DNA of 38,622 bases from Sphingobacteriia bacterium (GTDB lineage: Bacteria; Bacteroidota; Bacteroidia; J057; RFSG01). The number at the start of each line of letters is the position of its first letter. The stretch's first letter is position 1. The notes beneath the pieces are model-generated. The model saw only the letters and a list, made by a program, of their open reading frames with translations. It ran no database searches and was not told where the DNA came from. The stretch is from assembly GCA_009924095.1 (NCBI GenBank), contig RFSG01000015.1, positions 1-38,622 on the forward strand, in the 5' to 3' direction. The position numbers and the translations under genes were made by a program. Below, piece after piece: positions 33,161 through 38,622 of the stretch.

Positions 33161-33349
33161 TTAGAATCCGTCTTGAGTAACGATTACAGGATTTATTCTT
33201 CCAGATATTGTTACAGTTGCAACACTACCATCAGCAGCAGTTCCTTTTACAACTGTGGTTTGAGCATTAACAGATGAAGCAGCTACACCTTTGTAACCAG
33301 TAAAATATAAACTGATTACCATTTGAATGAAAGCGAATAAAGTTACCAT
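33161..33349 (-). CDS. small secreted-like peptide, paralogue 2
   Basis: The 62-residue product has a hydrophobic N-terminus (about 1-18, MVTLFAFIQMVISLYFTG), a small-residue-rich middle (ASSVNAQTTVVKGTAADG) and the C-terminal pattern ATVTISGRINPVIVTQDGF. It is collinear with the peptide at 32539-32730. The gene is divergent from the two large tandem genes at 33584-36693, with about 230 bp between the starts. The 12-base element lies 23 bp before the ATG. The layout (short export-like precursor with a conserved C-terminus) recalls peptide pheromone precursors, but no processing enzyme or exporter is adjacent, so this remains inference. Confidence 0.7.
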   Translation of the reverse strand: MVTLFAFIQMVISLYFTGYKGVAASSVNAQTTVVKGTAADGSVATVTISGRINPVIVTQDGF

Positions 33350-33362
33350 GTGATTTTTTTAA

Positions 33363-33375
33363 AAAGTGAAACGTT
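33363..33375 (+). repeat. 13-base inverted repeat, left copy
   Basis: AAAGTGAAACGTT here is matched exactly, in inverted orientation, at 36700-36712 just past the second large gene. The pair brackets the two large genes. The copy overlaps the start of the 12-base element of peptide gene 2. Confidence 0.4.
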
Positions 33376-33384
33376 AATGATTAC
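33373..33384 (-). promoter_or_regulatory. 12-base element of small peptide gene 2
   Basis: GTAATCATTAAC on the minus strand (33384-33373), identical to the copy before peptide gene 1. The bases at the -7 position (TTATTTAG) are a poorer match to TAnnTTTG, suggesting a weaker promoter. Confidence 0.55.
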
Positions 33385-33503
33385 ACTGCTAAATAACGGC
33401 GACTTAAGGGGAATTAAAGGTATTTTGTATGGGTAATTACTAGTTAGTATTTCTATTCAGGAATAAATATATAAGTATAAAACATTGATATATAATTATT
33501 TAA

Positions 33504-33519
33504 GTTAATGATATATCAT
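33504..33519 (+). promoter_or_regulatory. partial 12-base element and palindrome upstream of large gene A
   Basis: GTTAATGAT (33504-33512) repeats the first nine bases of the reverse form of the element. It runs into a perfect 12-bp palindrome, ATGATATATCAT (33508-33519), 65-76 bp before the ATG at 33584. It may be an operator shared with the divergent peptide gene. Confidence 0.35.
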
Positions 33520-33583
33520 CTATTTTACTAATTTGTATTCTATATTTCGTTTTTTTTTACTTTCAGTTCATCAAATTAAGAAA

Positions 33584-35152
33584 ATGGCAAATCAGAACCA
33601 CAATATTCTAGTTATTAGTGAAATATTGAAATCACTTTCAAGGTATGAGTTTAATAGCTTTCTGCTTAGTGTAGGTTATAAAAGCCAATATAATATTTCA
33701 AAATTAAAGCAATCGGGAATTAAAGGAGCCCAAAAAAAGGGTGATACCAGCAATACTTCCTCTGATGCAGAATCAACAATAACATCAAAAATATTACTGG
33801 AAATTTCTAAAGGTATAAAAGCTAACGAGAATTCTACAACAATTCGAACAAGGCTTCTTGAAAAATTTAATATTAAACAAGTTTTTAATCATACTAATTT
33901 GTTGGAATCTCGACTTAATGATTATTTAACCATAAGTAAAAATGTTAAATCATTGTCTATAGATAACGCAAGATTGACTCAAATAGAATTTTATAAGAAT
34001 ATAAGTTTTTTATGGATTTGTTTTTTTAGGCGGATTAACCTTAACATCAAATCAAATCTTATTAGCATTGAAAAAAAATTATTGCAATATGAATTATACC
34101 CTGAGTTAATAACAATTATGAGTTTTCAGTTGGCTTTTTTTTTATCTTCAAAGGTTAATTTAAATGAATTATCAGTGATTCATAATAGGCTTCAAGGATA
34201 CATTAAGCTTCTGGAGTTAAAGTCTACAGCTGAAGTCACATGGATACAGGTACAACTTACAGCGCAAAAGAAGATAGTGAATAATAAATTTTTAAAATTT
34301 CTCGAAGAATTCATTCTTAAAAATAAAGAATTTGAAGGCAAAATAAATTCAGATTCATGGCACGTATTGTTTTATTATATTAATCTTGAGTATTATCAAC
34401 AACTTGAAAAATTTAAAGAAGGTGATGAAATATGTCATAAAATTATAAATATTTATAAATCTAATAAGTATTTATCTACAAAAACAAGAATAGGTACTGG
34501 TTATTTACAATTAGCAAATAATCAGTTTTTAGATTTAAGGTATAGTGAATCAATTGAGTCTTGTAATCAAAGTTTAAAATTTTATCCAATTGATTCAATA
34601 AATTTGATTTCAGTTTACGAAATTTTGTTTTTGTCCAATTTTTATTTAGAGAATTATGTTGATGCCAATGTAAATGTAGAAAAAGTTGTTAATGCAAAAA
34701 ATTTCCGGTTGTCTACTATTGTTTTTGCGAAATGGTGTTATTTTCAAACAAACCTATTTTTTGCTTTAAAAAAATACAAAGAAGCTCAATATTCAATTCA
34801 ATCCTCTTATTATCATGAAGATGATAAAGAGGCTTGGAGTATATATGTTCGGATTCTTAGTATTTATATACTTGTTTCCAGAGAATTTTATTTAGAAGTT
34901 GAAAGCTCTTTAGAGAATATGAAACGATTCATTACAAAACTTAAAAAAAATGGTTCAGTAAAGAAACGTCATATTGTGATATATAAGCTCTTATTAAAAT
35001 TGCATAATTCAGGGTACTTGTTCAAAAATATTTATAATGAAAATGTCGAATTATTTAATAAATTAGGATCTAATGATCCCCAATTCAGATGGAATCCAGC
35101 AGGAGGCGAAATTATTAGATTTGAAAATTGGTTTCAAAGTAATTTTGATTAA
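33584..35152 (+). CDS. large helical-repeat protein A, unknown function
   Basis: I start at ATG 33584 (MANQNHNILV; 522 residues); a TTG at 33533 would add 17 residues that look like untranslated sequence. There is no signal peptide, so the protein is probably cytoplasmic. The N-terminus (about 9-30, LVISEILKSLSRYEFNSFLL) resembles that of gene B. The middle contains TPR-like helices, for example YSESIESCNQSLKFYP (near 320-335) and ALKKYKEAQYSIQSSY (near 397-412). The C-terminal 105 residues match gene B: YKLLLKLHNSGY, a DP-x-x-RW motif and a final W-F. I recognise no catalytic or DNA-binding motif. A peptide-binding or regulatory role is suggested by the divergent small peptide genes, but is not shown. 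The gene is very AT-rich. Confidence 0.7.
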   Translation: MANQNHNILVISEILKSLSRYEFNSFLLSVGYKSQYNISKLKQSGIKGAQKKGDTSNTSSDAESTITSKILLEISKGIKANENSTTIRTRLLEKFNIKQVFNHTNLLESRLNDYLTISKNVKSLSIDNARLTQIEFYKNISFLWICFFRRINLNIKSNLISIEKKLLQYELYPELITIMSFQLAFFLSSKVNLNELSVIHNRLQGYIKLLELKSTAEVTWIQVQLTAQKKIVNNKFLKFLEEFILKNKEFEGKINSDSWHVLFYYINLEYYQQLEKFKEGDEICHKIINIYKSNKYLSTKTRIGTGYLQLANNQFLDLRYSESIESCNQSLKFYPIDSINLISVYEILFLSNFYLENYVDANVNVEKVVNAKNFRLSTIVFAKWCYFQTNLFFALKKYKEAQYSIQSSYYHEDDKEAWSIYVRILSIYILVSREFYLEVESSLENMKRFITKLKKNGSVKKRHIVIYKLLLKLHNSGYLFKNIYNENVELFNKLGSNDPQFRWNPAGGEIIRFENWFQSNFD

Positions 35153-35154
35153 AC

Positions 35155-36693
35155 ATGAAAAAAAATATTATAAAGAATATTTATGAATTGCTCATTTCTG
35201 TTTCAAAAAATGAGTTAATCGCACTTTATGATGATTTATATAATAAAAATTCTTTTGTTTATACTAAGGTGACGATCGATAAAGCTAAACAGCTCGTATA
35301 TATTCTTAAATATTATCTTGAATCTTCTAATTACAATGAATTTTTTATTGCGCTTAACATAATCAATACAATAGATTTACAGAGGTGTTTATTCGACTTG
35401 GCTAAGTTATTAAAATCGATATTTGATTTCGATAAAGATGAAGAAATATTATCAGATAACCATGTAATTAATATCCTTCATTCTATGAATTGGCATAATT
35501 TACTTTATTATTCTGCATCACGAAATAGATTACCTGTTGATTTGCAAAAATATGTTATCAAAGATTCCTTAAGAACTTTTCAAGATAATTCTAATCCTTT
35601 ACTTTTATTATTATGGAAAAAGATGCAATTGGCTATTTTTCCACTTGATTATAAATTTAATTCTATTAATGAAGAAATTGGCAAGTTGGATAATACCTTA
35701 TTGTATTTAAGATATAATTTTATTGTTCATTTCTTCTTTGTAGATATCGTACGGTATTATTCATCTGTAATATTTTATGATCGAAATGTTCTTTTATCCT
35801 TTTACCGTGAATTATTTACTTTAGTACCTGAAAGTGATATCATTAATCTTCCTGTTTCAATTAGGCTTAACGCTTATATATTATTAATTGATTATAAATA
35901 TTTTGTTTTAAATGAGAATGATTATATTGAATATTTGAATAATATTTATCTAGATGTAACTAATTCTAAAGATATTTCTAAACAAGCAAAAGTATATTTT
36001 ACAATAAATTATGTTTATAATTTGATGATTTTGGGAAAAATATCTGAGGCTCATTATTTATATAATGATCATCTTAAGAAATATTTGAATTCAGACTCAT
36101 TGTTAGGTATTAATATCGAAACCATAATACTTATTCAAATTATTTTTTTAATTATACGCGATGATAAACTTAGTCTTAGTTCTTTAGTTAAATCAATTGA
36201 TTACAGGGGATATTCGGATTCTTTTTTATTTGTACTCGCTTGGGCCCACTTCTACCTTAACGACTTCACTACTGCACTGCGCATGGCAAAATCCATTGAG
36301 ACCATACACCGCGATAAACAAGGCTATGGAATGGGAATTCGTATCCTCGAAATTCTTTGCTATATGGAATCGAAGCAATTCGACGGAATTGAGTACGCAT
36401 TTGTGAATCTAAAAAATCAAATTACTTGGCTTAAACGTCAAGGGAAACTTAAACCTCGATATCATTATTTATATAAGTTATTGCTTAAACTTCATAATAC
36501 GGGTTATGATTACCGCAAAACCTATAAATTGATGAAAGAGAAAATCCATCTGATGGATTCGACCGATCCTTATTGGAGATGGGATGTACGCAGCCCAGAA
36601 GCAATGCCAGTGCAACTCTGGTTTCTGAGAAGAATGACCAATAACTCTAAATTAAAAGGAGTCTCCCAGATTTATCCAGAAGACTCCAAATAA
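35155..36693 (+). CDS. large helical-repeat protein B, paralogue of A at its C-terminus
   Basis: The 512-residue product starts 2 bp after the stop of gene A, so both are in one operon. It is predicted cytoplasmic and helical. The N-terminus (ELLISVSKNELIALYDDLYN, 11-30) recalls that of A, the middle (about 50-350) is poorly conserved, and the C-terminal part (from about 385) matches A: WLKRQGKLKPRYHYLYKLLLKLHNTGY, DPYWRWD and P-x-x-LWF, in pieces. Base composition changes abruptly near 36225: rows before count 20-23% G+C, rows after mostly 28-50%. The conserved tail therefore seems to have a different history from the body, for example by recombination with another family copy. The function is unknown. 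Confidence 0.7.
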   Translation: MKKNIIKNIYELLISVSKNELIALYDDLYNKNSFVYTKVTIDKAKQLVYILKYYLESSNYNEFFIALNIINTIDLQRCLFDLAKLLKSIFDFDKDEEILSDNHVINILHSMNWHNLLYYSASRNRLPVDLQKYVIKDSLRTFQDNSNPLLLLLWKKMQLAIFPLDYKFNSINEEIGKLDNTLLYLRYNFIVHFFFVDIVRYYSSVIFYDRNVLLSFYRELFTLVPESDIINLPVSIRLNAYILLIDYKYFVLNENDYIEYLNNIYLDVTNSKDISKQAKVYFTINYVYNLMILGKISEAHYLYNDHLKKYLNSDSLLGINIETIILIQIIFLIIRDDKLSLSSLVKSIDYRGYSDSFLFVLAWAHFYLNDFTTALRMAKSIETIHRDKQGYGMGIRILEILCYMESKQFDGIEYAFVNLKNQITWLKRQGKLKPRYHYLYKLLLKLHNTGYDYRKTYKLMKEKIHLMDSTDPYWRWDVRSPEAMPVQLWFLRRMTNNSKLKGVSQIYPEDSK

Positions 36694-36726
36694 CCTGAAA
36701 ACGTTTCACTTTATCCAGGTTTTCTC
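36692..36726 (+). terminator. weak hairpin at the end of gene B
   Basis: AACCTG (36692-36697) pairs with CAGGTT (36716-36721) around an 18-nt loop, followed by TTTTCTCT. The stem begins inside the stop codon of gene B. The loop contains the right copy of the 13-base inverted repeat. Confidence 0.4.
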
Positions 36727-37026
36727 TACAATAGGGAATGCAGGTAACGCAGTGTCTTGTTTAGTTTGTTAAGCAAGGGTATTTTCCGCTCAATGGTTTT
36801 ATTCTTTCGACAATCCAAAATTCAAAAATTATATTCATTAAAATAGTTAAATGTGAGATCCTAAAATATCGGCATCAGTAGAATTAAAATTCTTGAATGT
36901 TACCTTATCTTGTTGTTAAACAAAATATTACACAAACTATTAAAAATGAAAATCGTTAAAAAAGATAAAGATACCTTTTACTTCGACTAGCGTTATTTTA
37001 GGTTAATCAGATTAAAGTGTAGGGAA
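36694..37026. other. 333-bp intergenic stretch
   Basis: It holds the hairpin at 36692-36726 and the 13-base repeat copy (36700-36712). A perfect palindrome, TTAATC-A-GATTAA (37003-37015), lies near the 3' end of the convergent lpdA gene. A plus-strand frame from 36946 has only 14 codons and no support. I see no third copy of the small peptide gene. Confidence 0.5.
36700..36712 (-). repeat. 13-base inverted repeat, right copy
   Basis: The minus strand reads AAAGTGAAACGTT, identical to 33363-33375 on the plus strand. See the left copy. Confidence 0.4.
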
Positions 37027-38421
37027 TTATAAATGAATCACTTCCCCATAGGCAGCCGCAGCGGCTTCCATAATCGCTTCCGACATAGTTGGATGGGGAT
37101 GCACCGCTTTAATGATTTCGTGTCCAGTAGTTTCTAATTTTCTGGCAACTACCAATTCTGCAATCATTTCGGTCACATTATATCCAATCAAATGTGCGCC
37201 TAGAAGTTCCCCATATTTAGCATCAAAGATGAGTTTTACAAATCCATCTTTTTGCCCAGCGGCACTAGCTTTACCGGAGGCTGAATACGGAAACTTACCC
37301 ACTTTAATTTCATGTCCTGCTTCTTTCGCAGCTTTTTCGGTATAACCCACTGAAGCAATTTCAGGAGAGGTATAGGTACATCCTGGAATATTGTTATAAT
37401 CTAACGGTTCAGGATGGTGACCACAAATTTTTTCAACACAAATGATTCCTTCGGCAGACGCAACATGCGCTAGGGCTTGACCTTTGGTCATATCTCCAAT
37501 AGCATATATGCCAGGTACTTGGGTTTGATAGAAATCATCCGTTACTACTTTCCCTTTTTCTAGTTTGATGCCTAATTCTTCAAGGCCTAAGTTTTCAATA
37601 TTGGCAACGATCCCTACAGCAGACAATAAAATATCCGCTTGAAGTTTAACTTCTCCTTTAGACGTTTTAACAGTTGCCGTAACACCTGCACCTGAAGTAT
37701 CTGTATGCGTTACTTCAGCGGAGGTCATTACTTCGATATTTAACTTTTTGAAGCTACGTTCTAATTGTCGGGATACTTCTTCATCTTCCACCGGTACGAT
37801 TTGCGGCATGTATTCAATAAGTGTAACCTTAGTTCCCATCGCACCATAAAAGTAGGCGAACTCAGAGCCGATAGCACCGGAACCCACAACGATCATACTT
37901 TTAGGTTGGGTAGGCAAGGTTAAAGCTTCCCGATAGCCGATAATTTTTTTGCCATCAATTTTCATGTGGTCCAAACTTCTGGATCTGGCACCAGTAGCTA
38001 AGATGATATGGGGAGCAGTATAATTTTGTTTACTGCCTTCTTTAGCAGTAACCTCTATCTGTTTGTCCTTGGTTAATTTGGCAGATCCAAAGATCACTTC
38101 AATTTTATTTTTTTTCATTAGGAATTGAACCCCTTTGCTCATTCCGTCTGCGATATCTCTACTTCTTTTAACTACGGCAGGGAAGTCGGCAGAAAATTTA
38201 TCTACCAAGATTCCATAATCTTTCGCGTGTTGAAAATTCTCATAAACCTGAGCACTTTTAAGTAGCGCTTTGGTTGGGATACATCCCCAATTCAGACAGA
38301 TACCCCCTAAGGATTCTCTTTCTATGATAGCTACTTTTTTTCCTAATTGAGCGGCACGAATTGCTGCTACATACCCGCCTGGGCCACTGCCGATTACTAT
38401 TACATCAAATGATTGCGCCAT
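37027..38421 (-). CDS. lpdA: dihydrolipoyl dehydrogenase
   Basis: The 464-residue flavoenzyme reoxidises dihydrolipoyl groups of the 2-oxoacid dehydrogenase complexes and the glycine cleavage system, passing electrons to NAD+. Visible are the FAD loop VIGSGPGGYVAA (9-20), the redox pair Cys42/Cys47 in GGICLNWGCIPTKALL, the NAD loop VVGSGAIGSEFAYFYG (about 178-193) and the second FAD motif YAIGDMTKGQALAHVA (about 309-324). The catalytic HPHPTMSEA lies near the C-terminus. It is complete. It is transcribed alone here; other complex subunits are not in the window. Confidence 0.96.
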   Translation of the reverse strand: MAQSFDVIVIGSGPGGYVAAIRAAQLGKKVAIIERESLGGICLNWGCIPTKALLKSAQVYENFQHAKDYGILVDKFSADFPAVVKRSRDIADGMSKGVQFLMKKNKIEVIFGSAKLTKDKQIEVTAKEGSKQNYTAPHIILATGARSRSLDHMKIDGKKIIGYREALTLPTQPKSMIVVGSGAIGSEFAYFYGAMGTKVTLIEYMPQIVPVEDEEVSRQLERSFKKLNIEVMTSAEVTHTDTSGAGVTATVKTSKGEVKLQADILLSAVGIVANIENLGLEELGIKLEKGKVVTDDFYQTQVPGIYAIGDMTKGQALAHVASAEGIICVEKICGHHPEPLDYNNIPGCTYTSPEIASVGYTEKAAKEAGHEIKVGKFPYSASGKASAAGQKDGFVKLIFDAKYGELLGAHLIGYNVTEMIAELVVARKLETTGHEIIKAVHPHPTMSEAIMEAAAAAYGEVIHL

Positions 38422-38450
38422 GTGTGGTTTGAAATGTTGAATCTTTGAAA

Positions 38451-38478
38451 CAAAATTAACATAAAACCAATTGACAAA
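38451..38478 (-). promoter_or_regulatory. probable promoter of lpdA
   Basis: On the minus strand TTTG (38478-38475) and TAATTTTG (38458-38451, full -7 match) are 16 bases apart, slightly short. The -7 box ends 29 bases before the ATG, so the leader would be about 25 bases. Confidence 0.45.
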
Positions 38479-38509
38479 ATCACATTATAGAATACCCCAA
38501 TGTCCTCTT

Positions 38510-38517
38510 TATCTTTG
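38510..38517 (+). promoter_or_regulatory. -7 element immediately upstream of the GT2 gene
   Basis: TATCTTTG, a full match to TAnnTTTG, ends 5 bases (TAGAT) before the ATG at 38523, exactly as at 9742-9755. A leaderless transcript is predicted. Confidence 0.45.
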
Positions 38518-38522
38518 TAGAT

Positions 38523-38622
38523 ATGAAATTACCGATTAGTGCGGTGTTGATTACTCGGAATGAGGCAGTTCAATTAGGATCTACCCTAGCAGTACTTTCT
38601 TTTTGTGACGAAATATTAATTG
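38523..38622 (+). CDS. glycosyltransferase family 2, N-terminal part (runs off the window)
   Basis: The first 33 residues are visible: MKLPISAVLITRNEAVQLGS, then LAVLSFCDEILI. The pattern I-S-x-V-L-I-T-R-N-E followed by about 18 residues and C-D-E-I is the N-terminus of GT2 enzymes of the lipopolysaccharide-core type, where the first strand and helix form the nucleotide-binding fold. The gene is truncated by the window end, so length, catalytic residues and neighbours are unknown. Confidence 0.75.
   Translation, partial: MKLPISAVLITRNEAVQLGSTLAVLSFCDEILI

Noticed and set aside
33533-33583. TTG start 17 codons upstream for gene A
   Set aside because: The extra residues are encoded by leader-like T-rich sequence, the internal ATG gives a length close to gene B, and the protein then needs no odd hydrophobic N-terminus.
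36197-36406. Plus-strand frame of 69 codons inside gene B
   Set aside because: It is an alternative frame of the conserved tail of B, which reads as protein in the main frame.
36946-36990. A 14-codon frame upstream of the lpdA 3' end
   Set aside because: It is too short, has no homologous copy in the window and no convincing promoter.

Overview
The window looks like chromosomal DNA of a Bacteroidota bacterium; I cannot fix the order or genus. The signs are: a short primary sigma factor of the Bacteroidota type, TonB receptors with carboxypeptidase-regulatory N-domains, DUF4625- and DUF5686-like proteins, a Mg-type HemB, almost no Shine-Dalgarno sequences, and promoters that resemble TTTG-N18..20-TAnnTTTG. 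No tRNA, rRNA, CRISPR array or insertion sequence was seen.

Layout. 1-3.9 kb: a minus-strand operon of a His/Cys-rich small protein, a TonB receptor and a DUF4625-like lipoprotein, probably for metal uptake. 3.9-13.6 kb: a glycosyltransferase, FtsE with a small partner, a large OmpA-like/TPR lipoprotein ending at a strong terminator, a sodium:solute symporter, a secreted TPR protein, and the queA-ispD-ABC ATPase operon. 13.7-20 kb: a MacB-type permease, a nucleoside phosphorylase, two tandem universal stress proteins, rpoD (reading frame broken) and hemB. 20-25 kb: a minus-strand operon of a second OmpA-like/TPR lipoprotein, a DUF5686-like outer-membrane protein and a small protein, with a terminator-like hairpin inside the start of the second gene. 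25-32 kb: a methionine-type aminotransferase overlapping an omega-amidase, an LptF/LptG-type permease, two glycosyltransferases and a convergent O-antigen ligase (amino-acid salvage and envelope polysaccharide work). 37-38.6 kb: dihydrolipoyl dehydrogenase and the start of a GT2 glycosyltransferase.

The unusual part is an AT-rich island at about 32.1-37.0 kb (many 60-base rows count 20-25% G+C, against roughly 40-50% in core genes). It holds two tiny homologous secreted-like peptides of 63 and 62 residues that share the C-terminal pattern NPVIV-x-QDG-[Y/F]. They are divergent from two large tandem proteins (about 522 and 512 residues) with related C-terminal regions. A 12-base element, GTAATCATTAAC, with a TAAT-C-ATTA palindromic core, lies in front of both peptide genes and once more in inverted orientation. 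The arrangement resembles a peptide-precursor plus TPR-receptor signalling module, but that function is inference only.

Other points of interest are the doubly damaged rpoD, the embedded terminator at 22963-22989, and several genes whose -7 element lies only 4-5 bases before the start codon, which predicts leaderless mRNAs.
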